Source: Anaerolineaceae bacterium (GTDB taxonomy: Bacteria; Chloroflexota; Anaerolineae; JAAYZQ01). Taken from it: 15,933 bases of DNA. The stretch is from assembly GCA_012514775.1 (NCBI GenBank), contig JAAYZQ010000352.1, positions 1 through 15,933 of the forward strand, read 5' to 3'. Position numbers and translations under genes: made by a program. The notes beneath the pieces are model-generated. The model saw only the letters and a list, made by a program, of their open reading frames with translations, made no database searches and was not told the origin of the DNA. Within the stretch, counting starts at the first letter, position 1; the number at the start of each line of letters is the position of its first letter. This document shows positions 5,791 to 13,653 of this stretch, one piece after another.

Positions 5791-6894
5791 ATGATGGATC
5801 CCCGCGTCGAGACCATGGCCCGCATCCTGGTCGACTACTCCGTCGACGTTCAGCCCGGCCAGTTTGTGCGCATCGAAGGCACGCCCGACGGCGCGCCTCT
5901 CATCCTCGCCATCTACCGCCGGGTGCTGCAGCGCGGCGGCAACCCCTGGCTGCGCCTTTCCCTCGACGAGGCCGCCGAGATATTTTACAAGCTCGCCGGC
6001 GATGCCCAGTTGGAGTTTGTCCCAAAGGTCGCCGCGCAGCTCGTCGAGGAGACCGACGTCAGCATCGGCGTGTGGACCGATTCGAACACCAAGGCTCTGA
6101 GCAACGTCGATCCGGCCAAGCAGGCCCGGGCCCAGGCCGCCCGCAGGCCCATCAGCGAGCGCTTCCTGGAGCGCGCCGCGAACAAGGAGCTCAAGTGGGT
6201 CGGCACCGCCTACCCCACCCAGGCCTATGCCCAGGACGCCGAGATGTCGCTGTCCGAGTTCGAGGATTTTCTGTACGGCGCGGCCCTGGTGCACGAGCCC
6301 GATCCCATCGCCGCCTGGCAGCAGGTCTCTCGCGACCAGCAAAAGCTCGTGGACTGGCTCACGCCCAGGGAGCAAGTGCGCCTGGTGGGGCCCGACACCG
6401 ACCTCACCCTGTCCATCAAGGGCCGGAGCTGGGTGAACTGCGACGGCCACGAGAACTTTCCCGACGGCGAGGTCTTTACCGGGCCCATCGAGGACAGCGT
6501 CAACGGCCACGTGCGCTTTAGCTATCCCGCGTCGGAGGGTGGCCGCGAGGTGGAGGACGTGCGCCTGTGGTTCGAGAACGGCAAGGTGGTCAAGGCCACG
6601 GCCGCCAAGAACGAGGAGTTCCTGCTGGCCATGCTCGACACCGACGAAGGCGCCCGCTACCTGGGCGAGTTTGCCTTTGGCACCAATCCCGGCATCCAGC
6701 GCTTTACCAAGAACATTCTCTTTGACGAAAAGATCGGCGGCACGGTGCACATGGCCGTGGGCACGGGCTATCCCGAGACGGGCAGCCTGAACCGCTCGGC
6801 TATCCACTGGGACATGATCTGCGACCTCCGCCAGGGAGGCGAGGTGTGGGTCGACGGGCAGCTCTTTGCCCGCGACGGCAAGTTCCAGATCTAA
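5791..6894 (+). CDS. M29-family metallo-aminopeptidase (AmpS/PepS/AmpT type)
   Basis: A cytoplasmic dimetal aminopeptidase that removes N-terminal residues from peptides. The 367-residue protein aligns by eye along its length with peptidase family M29, whose members are about 360-410 residues. The family's metal ligands appear in order: E227 in PDGEVFTGP, E293 in LGEFAFGTN, H320 in GGTVHMAVG, and H339/D341 in IHWDMI. The YPTQAYAQDAEMS segment (about 142-154) is also typical. Two ATGs in tandem follow AAGAGGAGGAG; the first (5791) is used here. It has its own strong promoter and is followed by a stem-loop at 7001-7033, so it is probably monocistronic and not part of the oxidase operon. Substrate preference cannot be inferred. 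Confidence 0.95.
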   Translation: MMDPRVETMARILVDYSVDVQPGQFVRIEGTPDGAPLILAIYRRVLQRGGNPWLRLSLDEAAEIFYKLAGDAQLEFVPKVAAQLVEETDVSIGVWTDSNTKALSNVDPAKQARAQAARRPISERFLERAANKELKWVGTAYPTQAYAQDAEMSLSEFEDFLYGAALVHEPDPIAAWQQVSRDQQKLVDWLTPREQVRLVGPDTDLTLSIKGRSWVNCDGHENFPDGEVFTGPIEDSVNGHVRFSYPASEGGREVEDVRLWFENGKVVKATAAKNEEFLLAMLDTDEGARYLGEFAFGTNPGIQRFTKNILFDEKIGGTVHMAVGTGYPETGSLNRSAIHWDMICDLRQGGEVWVDGQLFARDGKFQI

Positions 6895-7000
6895 CAGGGC
6901 TCGCCGCCGGCCCCGGGCCCTGGACGGGCTCCGCACCGACGCCAGGTGTTATCCCCCGGTGGCGGCGGTCTGTGGGCCCGGCACCACGACCGTAAACCCG

Positions 7001-7033
7001 GCGCTGCGCCAGCATGCCTTGCTGGCGCAGCGC
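7001..7033 (+). terminator. Perfect 14-bp stem-loop, likely terminator after the aminopeptidase gene
   Basis: GCGCTGCGCCAGCA (7001-7014) and its exact complement (7020-7033) enclose the 5-base loop TGCCT. The right arm is followed by TCTCTCT rather than a pure T-tract. It lies 107 bases after the aminopeptidase stop and about 85 bases before the oxidase promoter, so a transcription-insulating role is likely; an imperfect U-tract weakens the intrinsic-terminator call. Confidence 0.6.
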
Positions 7034-7115
7034 TCTCTCTGCTCGACCAACGAGGCTTGACCCTTCAGAAACCCGGCGCCGTCCGCTTCTGTATAGACAA
7101 GAGAAACCCTGGAAG

Positions 7116-7144
7116 TTTGCGTCCTGGCGCACTTATGGTATAAT
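7116..7144 (+). promoter_or_regulatory. Extended -10 promoter of the cytochrome oxidase operon
   Basis: A perfect TATAAT (7139-7144) is preceded by TGG, giving the extended -10 form TGnTATAAT. A weak -35, TTTGCG (7116-7121), sits 17 bases upstream. The start is expected near 7151, leaving a leader of about 124 bases before the GTG of coxB. Confidence 0.65.
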
Positions 7145-7170
7145 CTGGCCCGTGACAATGGTGCTCTCCG

Positions 7171-7193
7171 GGCACAAGTGGCCACGATGTGCC
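7171..7193 (+). other. Hairpin in the oxidase operon leader
   Basis: GGCACA (7171-7176) and TGTGCC (7188-7193) pair around an 11-base loop that itself contains the 8-bp palindrome GTGGCCAC (7178-7185). It lies within the predicted coxB leader RNA. It could be a regulatory RNA fold or a protein site; no known riboswitch is recognised. Confidence 0.35.
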
Positions 7194-7274
7194 TCTCTGC
7201 CTCATAGCCGAGGGTCCTGAACACGACAATTGACGCCGTTTTTCTCTCATAGCACGCCATCGAGGAGGAACAGT

Positions 7275-8288
7275 GTGAAACACCTAGCTGTTGCGTCCGT
7301 CCTGGTCGTCATCGTCACCCTGTTGGTGATTCTGCTCTTGACTTCGACCAACCTTCTACCGGGGCTGGCCAGCGAGGAGGGCGCGTTCGTAGACCAGATG
7401 TTCCGCGCCCAGATCTATGTCATTGCTTTTATCTTTTCGCTGATCGTCGTCCTTGTCCTGTACAGCGTGGTCGTCTTCCGGCAAAAGCCGGGCGACGAGG
7501 GCGAAGGCCAATACATTACGGGCAACACTGCCCTGGAAATCGGGTGGACGTTGGTGCCCCTCGTGATCGTCATCATCTTTGCCACCTGGGGGGCCCTGCA
7601 CCTGGCCGAGGTCACGGCCGGTGAGGAAGGTGAGCTCGTCGTCGAGGTCACCGGCTTTCAGTTTGGCTGGCGCTTTGACTACCCCGATGCCGGCGTCAGT
7701 TCCGATGAGCTGTGGCTGCCACTGAACCGGCAGGTTCTCTTTCGCATCACCTCGCGCGACGTCATCCATTCCTTCTGGGTGCCCGAGTTTCGGCTCAAGC
7801 AGGATGCCGTGCCGGGCAGGTGGACCGAGCTGCGCGTCAAGCCCACGGAGACGGGCGACTACCGGCTGCGCTGCGCCGAGCTGTGCGGCTATGCCCACGC
7901 CGCCATGATCTCCCGGGTGGTCGTCGTCGAGCCCGCCGCCTTTGAGGCCTGGCTGCAGGGCATGAGCGTCGCCCAGCCCACCGGCGACGACACGTCGCCG
8001 GCGGGGCGGGGCGCGATGATGGTCCAGGATAACGGCTGTACCTCCTGCCACAGTGTCGACGGCACCACCCTGGTGGGCCCCTCGTGGCAGGGAGTGTTCG
8101 GCAGCGAGCGCCAGCTCGAAGACGGCTCGACGGTCACCGCCGACGAGGAATACCTGCGCCGCGCGATCCTGGATCCCGGCTCGCAGGTCGTCGCCGGCTT
8201 TCCCAACATCATGCCCGCCGCCTACAACTTCTTGCCCGAAGAAGACATCACAGCCATGGTCGAATACATCAAGACTCTAAGCCGTTGA
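7275..8288 (+). CDS. coxB: Cytochrome c oxidase subunit II with fused cytochrome c domain (caa3 type)
   Basis: Accepts electrons from the electron donor and passes them through CuA to heme a in subunit I. The GTG at 7275 (337 residues) is chosen because AGGAGG lies six bases upstream; a longer reading from ATG 7230 has no ribosome binding site and would place charged residues before the membrane anchor. Hydrophobic segments: about 2-24 (signal or extra helix), 46-68 and 88-108. The CuA cupredoxin ligands are H165 in DVIHSFW, then C200, E202, C204, H208 and M211 in CAELCGYAHAAM. A C-terminal cytochrome c domain follows with CTSCH (C255, C258, H259) and a likely axial M313 in PNIMPAA. The fused cytochrome c identifies a caa3-type enzyme. 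It is the first gene of the operon, and the coxA ribosome binding site begins at its stop codon. Confidence 0.96.
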   Translation: MKHLAVASVLVVIVTLLVILLLTSTNLLPGLASEEGAFVDQMFRAQIYVIAFIFSLIVVLVLYSVVVFRQKPGDEGEGQYITGNTALEIGWTLVPLVIVIIFATWGALHLAEVTAGEEGELVVEVTGFQFGWRFDYPDAGVSSDELWLPLNRQVLFRITSRDVIHSFWVPEFRLKQDAVPGRWTELRVKPTETGDYRLRCAELCGYAHAAMISRVVVVEPAAFEAWLQGMSVAQPTGDDTSPAGRGAMMVQDNGCTSCHSVDGTTLVGPSWQGVFGSERQLEDGSTVTADEEYLRRAILDPGSQVVAGFPNIMPAAYNFLPEEDITAMVEYIKTLSR

Positions 8289-8299
8289 GGAGGACAGAC

Positions 8300-10153
8300 A
8301 TGACCTTCTTTTCTCTGGGTATCGTCCGGGGCCTCGTGGCCCAGGTCCTGGGCACGTTGCTGGGTATGGGTCTGGTCGTTGGCATCCGCGCTCTCATGGG
8401 CCTCGAACCCTGGAAGGCCGAGCCGGCTGCCGTCATCGGCGCCATCGTGGGCACGATCACGTTCCTGATCGGCGCCGGCACCATGAGTGATTGGTTCAAA
8501 TGGGTGGGCGGCCACGAGACGCCCCTCCATCACGGTCCGCCCCGGGGCCGTCCTGCCTGGATGCGCTACTTTGACGTCGACTATTCGCACAAGGTGATCG
8601 GCATCCAGTACATCGTCCTGTCGATCTTTTTGCTGCTGGTGGGCGGGGCCATGGCCAGCATCTTTCGCGTCGAGCTGGCCGCCGCGGGGCGCCAGTTCCT
8701 GGACCCCGCCGTCTTTAACACGATGATCGGCATGCACGGTTGGGGCATGATCGTCTCCATCCTGCTGGGCGTCTCGGGCCTGGCCAACTACCTGATCCCC
8801 CTGCTCATCGGCGCCGACGACATGGCCTTCCCCCGCCTGAACGCCTGGGCCTTCTGGCTCAACGTGCCGGCAACCCTCATCTTTTTCGCCAGCATGGTCG
8901 TCGGCGGCTGGAACACCGGCTGGACGGGCTATCCGCCCCTGAGCGCCCAGGCGCCCCTGGGCATGCAGATGTACTTTGTGTCCGTGTTCTTTTTCGGCAT
9001 CTCGTCCATCACGGGTGCCGTCAACATCCTGACCACCATCCTGACCATGCGCGCGCCGGGCATGTCGCTGTTCCGCATGCCCATCCTGTCGTGGGGCATC
9101 CTGGCCACCAACGTCATCACCCTCACCGCCACCCAGCTCATCGCCCTGTCGTTCATCATGGTCATGTTCCAGCGCCTGCTGGGCATGGGCTTCTTTGACC
9201 CGGCCCAGGGCGGCAACCCCATCCTCTTCCAGCACCTCTTCTGGTTCTATTCCCACCCGGCGGTCTATGTCTTTGTGCTGCCCGGGTTGGGGGTCATCAG
9301 CGAGCTGCTGCCCGTCTTTGCCCGCAAGCCCCTCTTTGGCTACAAGTGGGTTGCCCTCTCGAGCATGGCCATTGCCCTGGCCGGCTTCCTGGTGTGGGCG
9401 CACCACATGTTCACCTCCGGCATGGAGAGCTTTTTGCGGGTGCCCTTCATGTTCTCCACCCTGCTGGTGGCCATCCCCACCGGCGTCAAGTTCTTTAGCT
9501 GGGTGGGCACCATCTGGGGCGGCAAGCTGAGCTTCCCGACGCCCATGCTCTTTGTCCTGGGCGCCCTGTCCGTCTTCTTGATCGGCGGCCTCAGCGGCCC
9601 GCCCAACGGCATCGTCACCACCGACCTGTTCCTGCACGACACCTACTGGATCGTCGGCCACTTTCACGCCACGATGTTTGGCGGGTTCGTCTTTCCCTTC
9701 TTTGCCGGGCTCTACTACTGGTTCCCAAAGGTGACGGGGCGCATGTACAACGAGCGGCTGGGCAAGCTCCACTTCTGGCTCATGACGCCTGCCTTCTGGG
9801 TGCAGAGCCTGGGCCAGATGCAGGTCGGCCTGCTGGGCATGCGCCGCCGCATCGTCGACTATGACCCGGCCCTGGGCATCGACGGGGGGCAGCTCGCCAT
9901 CACCATCGCCGCCTTTGTCATCGGCCTGTCGGTGGTCATCGCCATCGCCAACCTGGCCTGGAGCGCCTGGCGGGGCGTGGTGGCCGAGCGCAATCCCTGG
10001 CGCTCGCGCTCGCCCGAGTGGCAGATCCCGTCGCCCGTGCCCGAGCTGAACTACCCCGGCTCCATCCAGGTCGTCGGCGACCCCTACGATTACGGCTTGC
10101 CCGGCTCGCGCTACGTAAAGGTGCCGTCGACGGCGCCGGCGGCCGGCGATTAA
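8300..10153 (+). CDS. coxA: Cytochrome c oxidase subunit I, A2-type heme-copper oxidase
   Basis: Catalytic subunit that reduces O2 to water at the heme a3-CuB site and pumps protons. The ATG at 8300 follows GAGGAGG overlapping the coxB stop; the protein is 617 residues. Heme a ligands are H146 (MHGWGM) and H456. CuB ligands are H319, H368 and H369, with the cross-linked Tyr at Y323. The heme a3 ligand is H454 in VGHFHATMFGG. K-channel residues T394 and K397 are in IPTGVKFF. The D-channel motif ADDMAFPRLN is present. Helix VI reads FYSHPAVY, so the usual glutamate (HPEVY) is Ala321 and the Y317-S318 pair marks the A2 family. Twelve canonical helices are visible, preceded by about 110 residues with two extra hydrophobic segments (about 8-32 and 42-61). 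Confidence 0.97.
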   Translation: MTFFSLGIVRGLVAQVLGTLLGMGLVVGIRALMGLEPWKAEPAAVIGAIVGTITFLIGAGTMSDWFKWVGGHETPLHHGPPRGRPAWMRYFDVDYSHKVIGIQYIVLSIFLLLVGGAMASIFRVELAAAGRQFLDPAVFNTMIGMHGWGMIVSILLGVSGLANYLIPLLIGADDMAFPRLNAWAFWLNVPATLIFFASMVVGGWNTGWTGYPPLSAQAPLGMQMYFVSVFFFGISSITGAVNILTTILTMRAPGMSLFRMPILSWGILATNVITLTATQLIALSFIMVMFQRLLGMGFFDPAQGGNPILFQHLFWFYSHPAVYVFVLPGLGVISELLPVFARKPLFGYKWVALSSMAIALAGFLVWAHHMFTSGMESFLRVPFMFSTLLVAIPTGVKFFSWVGTIWGGKLSFPTPMLFVLGALSVFLIGGLSGPPNGIVTTDLFLHDTYWIVGHFHATMFGGFVFPFFAGLYYWFPKVTGRMYNERLGKLHFWLMTPAFWVQSLGQMQVGLLGMRRRIVDYDPALGIDGGQLAITIAAFVIGLSVVIAIANLAWSAWRGVVAERNPWRSRSPEWQIPSPVPELNYPGSIQVVGDPYDYGLPGSRYVKVPSTAPAAGD

Positions 10154-10172
10154 CACAGGAGGCGAACCACCC

Positions 10173-10406
10173 ATGGCACAAGAATCCAATCAGAACCATC
10201 CCCGGGAAGGGCGCAGGGCCGCCTACCGGCTGGGCTTTCTGGTCCTGGTGGGCCTGGCCGTGCTCACCGGCCTGGAGTTTCTCATCGCCGGGGTCACCGA
10301 CGGCTCGGCGGTGTTTCTGTTCATCATTGCCCTGATCAAGGCGGGCATCATCTTGCAATACTACATGCACGTCCGCAGCGTGTGGGCCGAAGAGGAGTCA
10401 CACTGA
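10173..10406 (+). CDS. Cytochrome c oxidase subunit IV (prokaryotic small subunit)
   Basis: A 77-residue membrane protein of the bacterial oxidase subunit IV type, an accessory subunit that stabilises the oxidase complex. Two hydrophobic helices are visible (about 18-40, LGFLVLVGLAVLTGLEFLI, and 45-66, AVFLFIIALIKAGIILQYYM). The second carries the typical 'IALIKAxxILxYYMHV' signature. The ATG at 10173 follows AGGAGG at about ten bases. It lies 19 bases after coxA, and its TGA overlaps the coxC ATG by one base (TGATG). The call rests on size, helix pattern and position, with no catalytic residues expected. Confidence 0.85.
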   Translation: MAQESNQNHPREGRRAAYRLGFLVLVGLAVLTGLEFLIAGVTDGSAVFLFIIALIKAGIILQYYMHVRSVWAEEESH

Positions 10407-10972
10407 TGAGCGCCGAGACCATGCGAACCTACCGCGAGCAGGTCCGGGCCAACCGCCTTGGCCTGTGGCTGTTCTTTGCTTCCGAGTCGTTCATGTTTGG
10501 CGGGCTCCTGGCCTCGCGCTTTTACCTGTGGGGCAACACCAGGCCCGAGCTGGACCAGGTCCTGGGCCTGGTGGTGACGGCCGTTTTGCTGGTGAGCAGC
10601 TTTTTCATGAACCGGGCCGAATCGGCCGTCGCCCACGACGATCGCCGGACCTTTCTCAGCAGCCTGCTCATCACCGCCGCCCTGGGCACCCTCTTTCTCG
10701 TGGGGGTCGTGGGCTTTGAGTGGCAGGGGCACATCCGGCCCTGGGACGGCATCTTTGGTGCCGTGCTCTTTGGCATGACCGGGCTGCACGCCCTCCACGT
10801 CCTGACGGGCGTCATCCTGATCCTGATCGTCTGGAACGCCGGGCGCAAGGGGCGCTACAGCGCCGAGCGCCACTGGGGCGTGGAGGCCTGCGCCATCTAC
10901 TGGCACTTTGTGGACGTCGTCTGGGTCTTTTTCTACCCCGCCCTCTATCTCATGGGCACCGTCGTCCATTGA
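10406..10972 (+). CDS. coxC: Cytochrome c oxidase subunit III
   Basis: Membrane subunit that supports proton uptake and protects the active site from turnover inactivation. The ATG at 10406 overlaps the preceding stop and gives 188 residues; GAGGAG lies about ten bases upstream. Five transmembrane helices are visible instead of the seven of mitochondrial-type COX3, which is usual for the short bacterial form. Motifs: LFFASESFMFGGL with E27, FGMTGLHALHVLTG and the C-terminal YWHFVDVVWVFFYPALYL. It ends 55 bases before ctaG. Confidence 0.95.
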   Translation: MSAETMRTYREQVRANRLGLWLFFASESFMFGGLLASRFYLWGNTRPELDQVLGLVVTAVLLVSSFFMNRAESAVAHDDRRTFLSSLLITAALGTLFLVGVVGFEWQGHIRPWDGIFGAVLFGMTGLHALHVLTGVILILIVWNAGRKGRYSAERHWGVEACAIYWHFVDVVWVFFYPALYLMGTVVH

Positions 10973-11027
10973 GCGAGCTGCCGGCTGGCAGAGGGCCGCG
11001 GGCCTGCTGCCAGCCTCCTGGCCCGTG

Positions 11028-11936
11028 ATGAATGCCTTCCTCGACGTAATCCTGCTCTCCTGGGGCTGGCGATTCGAGATCATCCTGTCCCTGGGGCTGG
11101 CCGTGGTGCTGCACCTGGCCGGTCGCTGGCGCCTGCGCCGGCGCGGCGGCAAGAAGCTCGTCGCCCCGTGGCGCACGGTGGCCTACCTGGCCGGGATCTT
11201 GGTCGTGGCCGTGGCCCTCATGTCGCCCATCGACGCCCTGGCGAGCCAGTACTTTTACATGCACATGGTCCAGCACCTGCTCCTGGTCATGATCGCGCCG
11301 CCGCTGCTGTGGATCGCCAACCCCATGCCCGTGGCCATGTGGGGCCTGCCGGCGGTCCTGCGCCGCGAGGTGGGCGGCTGGCTCAAGCCCGGCGCCACCG
11401 TCCGGCGCGCCATCCGCAGCCTGACGACGCCCGGCCTGACCTGGATCTATTTCGTCGTCGTCCTGGTTGGCTGGCACGACCCCAGTGCCTACGACGCCGC
11501 GCTGGAGAGCGACCTGATCCACGACCTGGAGCACATCACCTTCTTTGGCACGGCAATGCTGTTCTGGTGGCACCTCATCGGCGCGGCCCCCCAAATCCAC
11601 AAACCCCTTTCCCGGGGGATGCGGGTGGCCTATGCCCTCTCGGTCGTGCCGCCCAACATGCTCACCGGCGTGGCCATCTCGTTTGCCACCGAGCCCATCT
11701 ATTCCTTCTACTCGCGCATCGCGCGCGGGGGCGGCATGACGATCATGCAGGACCAGATGCTGGCCGGGGTCATCATGTGGATCCCGGGGAGCATGATGTA
11801 CATCATCGCCGCCCTGGTCTTCCTGGCCCAGATCCTGGGCGACGAAGAGCGGAAAGAGCCCCTGCCCGAGTCGGAGTGGGCCACCGAGGAGCACATGATG
11901 GCGCCCGGCCTCGAAAAGCGGGAGAAGCTGCCATGA
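11028..11936 (+). CDS. ctaG: Cytochrome c oxidase assembly protein, caa3-type CtaG
   Basis: Multi-pass membrane protein of the caa3_CtaG family, known from Bacillus to be required for caa3 oxidase formation, probably by delivering copper to the CuB site. It is unrelated to Cox11, which is also named CtaG. The 302-residue protein has about seven hydrophobic helices and the conserved histidine pairs H79/H83 (HMVQHLLLV) and H165/H169 (HDLEHITFF), plus the QDQMLAGVIMWIPG segment. The start is uncertain: ATG 11028 directly follows an in-frame GTG at 11025, and there is no good ribosome binding site. Its TGA overlaps the SURF1 ATG by four bases. Confidence 0.9.
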   Translation: MNAFLDVILLSWGWRFEIILSLGLAVVLHLAGRWRLRRRGGKKLVAPWRTVAYLAGILVVAVALMSPIDALASQYFYMHMVQHLLLVMIAPPLLWIANPMPVAMWGLPAVLRREVGGWLKPGATVRRAIRSLTTPGLTWIYFVVVLVGWHDPSAYDAALESDLIHDLEHITFFGTAMLFWWHLIGAAPQIHKPLSRGMRVAYALSVVPPNMLTGVAISFATEPIYSFYSRIARGGGMTIMQDQMLAGVIMWIPGSMMYIIAALVFLAQILGDEERKEPLPESEWATEEHMMAPGLEKREKLP

Positions 11937-12721
11937 GCCGCGCCCAGGCCCTGGCTCGTTGGCTGCCCCTGCGGGCGCTGGTCAGCCGGCGCTGGCTGCT
12001 GACCACCCTGGTCGTCCTGGCCGGCATGGCCGTCCTCGTCCGGCTGGGCCTGTGGCAGCTCGACCGGCTGGAGCAGCGCCAGGCGCGCAACGCGCTCCTG
12101 GTGGAGCAGTTGTCGGCCGCGCCGTTGGACCTGAACGCCGAATCGCTGCCCGCCGACCTCTCCGAGGTCACCAACCAGCGAGCGGTGGCGCGCGGCGAGT
12201 TTGACTTTTCGCAGCAGGTGGCCCTGACCCTGCAGAACTGGGAGGGCCAGCCGGGCCTGCACCTCCTCGCTCCCCTGCGCCTGGAGGGCAGGGAGGAGGC
12301 GGTGCTGGTCGATCGCGGCTGGATCCCCTTCGAGGACTCGGCTCCCGAAGAGTGGAGCCGCTTCGACGAGGCCGGCACGCAGACCGCCGGCGGCTTCCTG
12401 CAGCCTTCCCAGCCGCCGCCCCGGGGCGACGCCCCCGCTGCTGCGAACCCGGGGCTACAGCGCGAGTGGTACCGCGTCGACGTCCAGGCCATCCAGGCCC
12501 AGGTGCCCTATCCCCTGCTGCCCGTCTACCTGTTGCAAACGCCAGGGGAGGGGCAGGAGAGCGCCGGGCTCTCACTGCCCTACCGGCCCGAGCCGCAGCC
12601 CGACCTGTCGGAAGGCCGGCACCTGGGCTATGCCGTCCAGTTCTTTCTCTTTGCCCTGATCCTGGGGGCGGGTTACGCCCGGGTCGTGGGCAAGAGGACC
12701 TACGAAGCAGAGGAGTCATAA
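11933..12721 (+). CDS. SURF1-family cytochrome oxidase biogenesis protein
   Basis: Helps insert heme A into subunit I. The 262-residue protein has the family's layout: one helix at each end and a periplasmic core. The N-terminal signature is G39-x-W41-Q42-x-x-R45 (LGLWQLDRLEQRQARN), DRGWIP lies in the core, and the C-terminal helix carries H230-x-x-Y233-x-x-Q236 (HLGYAVQFFLFALIL). The ATG at 11933 overlaps the ctaG stop (ATGA), with GGGAGAAG as ribosome binding site. Its TAA overlaps the ctaB ATG by one base. A proline-rich segment near 160-170 (QPSQPPPRGDAP) lies in the variable core. Confidence 0.9.
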   Translation: MSRAQALARWLPLRALVSRRWLLTTLVVLAGMAVLVRLGLWQLDRLEQRQARNALLVEQLSAAPLDLNAESLPADLSEVTNQRAVARGEFDFSQQVALTLQNWEGQPGLHLLAPLRLEGREEAVLVDRGWIPFEDSAPEEWSRFDEAGTQTAGGFLQPSQPPPRGDAPAAANPGLQREWYRVDVQAIQAQVPYPLLPVYLLQTPGEGQESAGLSLPYRPEPQPDLSEGRHLGYAVQFFLFALILGAGYARVVGKRTYEAEES

Positions 12722-13644
12722 TGGGTTTGTCCGAAATTGTCAGCCGGACCTCGGTGAGCAGGGAGGCCGGCAACGCCGCCACGCTCTCGCTCCGGCAGAG
12801 CCTTCTCATCCTGTTCAAGGTGCGCATCGTCGCGTTGCTGCTCATGGCCGCCGTGGGCGGCGCCTTTCTGGCGGCCGGGGGCTGGCCCGGCCTGGGCCCC
12901 CTGGCCCTGCTCCTGGTGGCCGGCGGCCTGTCGGCCTCGGGCGCTTCGGCCCTCAACGAGTGGCTGGAGAAGGACCAGGATGCCCTCATGACGCGCACCA
13001 GGCACCGCCGTCCCCTGGTCACGGGGTCCATTCCGCGGCCGGCCTGGGTGCCCTACGCCGGCCTGCTCATGATCCTGTTGCCGTCCCTGGCGGTGCTGCC
13101 CTTTAACACTCCCCTGGCGGCCTTCTTGCTGCTGGGGGCCATCATCTACGTGCCGGTCTATACCATCTGGCTCAAGCCCCGCACGCCCCTGAACATCGTC
13201 ATCGGCGGCTTTGCGGGGAGCGCGGCCGTCCTGAGCGGCAGCGCGGCGGCGGGCAACTGGAGCGAGCCGGCGGCCGTCATCCTGGCGTTGCTGGTTTTCC
13301 TGTGGACGCCGACCCACTTCTGGAGCCTGGCCATCGTCTACCGCGAGGACTATGCCCGGGGCAGCTTTCCCATGCTGCCCGTGCAGGTCCGGCCCCGTCC
13401 CGCGGCCTGGTGGGTGCTGCTGCACACCGCCGGCACCGTCCTGGCGGCCCTGGCCCTGGTGGCCCATCCCGACCTGGGCTGGCTCTACTTCCTGCCCATC
13501 GGCGCGGCCAGCGCCTACATGCTGGCCCGCAATCTGCGGCTGCTGGTGCAGCCCACCGGCAGGCAGGCCTACGCCCTGTTCCACACGTCCAACATCTACC
13601 TGGCCCTGGTGTTGCTCATGGCCTGCCTGGACGCCGTTCTGTGA
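12721..13644 (+). CDS. ctaB: Protoheme IX farnesyltransferase (heme O synthase)
   Basis: Attaches a farnesyl group to heme B to make heme O, the precursor of heme A. The 307-residue UbiA-family membrane protein has the first Asp-rich motif as N79-EWLEKD85-QD87 followed by MTRTRHRRP, the YTIWLKPRTPLNIVIGG loop and the TPTHFWSLAI motif around H199-F200-W201, then the YREDYARGSFPMLPV segment. Differences from the common form: the first acidic position is Glu83 rather than Asp, and the usual GAxPPLIGW stretch reads GSAAVLSGSAA. The ATG is fused to the SURF1 stop (TAATG), with GAGGAG upstream inside SURF1. Heme-A-type oxidase genes alongside support the assignment. Confidence 0.94.
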   Translation: MGLSEIVSRTSVSREAGNAATLSLRQSLLILFKVRIVALLLMAAVGGAFLAAGGWPGLGPLALLLVAGGLSASGASALNEWLEKDQDALMTRTRHRRPLVTGSIPRPAWVPYAGLLMILLPSLAVLPFNTPLAAFLLLGAIIYVPVYTIWLKPRTPLNIVIGGFAGSAAVLSGSAAAGNWSEPAAVILALLVFLWTPTHFWSLAIVYREDYARGSFPMLPVQVRPRPAAWWVLLHTAGTVLAALALVAHPDLGWLYFLPIGAASAYMLARNLRLLVQPTGRQAYALFHTSNIYLALVLLMACLDAVL

Positions 13645-13653
13645 GCTAGTGCC

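Larger units (their letters stand above)
6895..7274. other. 380-bp intergenic region between the aminopeptidase gene and the oxidase operon
   Basis: No coding sequence with a credible ribosome binding site is seen here. It holds the strong stem-loop at 7001-7033, an 11-bp direct repeat AAACCCGGCGC (6994-7004 and 7069-7079), the extended -10 promoter at 7116-7144 and a hairpin-forming leader (7171-7193). The first 60 bases are extremely GC-rich and nothing further is recognisable in them. Confidence 0.7.

Noticed and set aside
4552..6936. Very long minus-strand reading frame running through the LysM gene and antisense to the whole aminopeptidase
   Set aside because: Only the part from 5640 down has signal peptide, LysM and FxLYD-like character. 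The rest is a stop-free antisense shadow of a GC-rich gene, and both divergent promoters lie inside it.
7057..7062. TTGACC as a possible -35 box upstream of coxB
   Set aside because: No acceptable -10 hexamer lies 16-18 bases downstream; the TATAAT at 7139 is a better promoter.
6866..7220. Small open frames in the gap before coxB
   Set aside because: None has a ribosome binding site, and they cross the stem-loop and the promoter.
8222..10189. 655-codon minus-strand open frame
   Set aside because: It is antisense to coxA, with His/Asp/Gly-rich composition typical of complements of GC-rich membrane genes.
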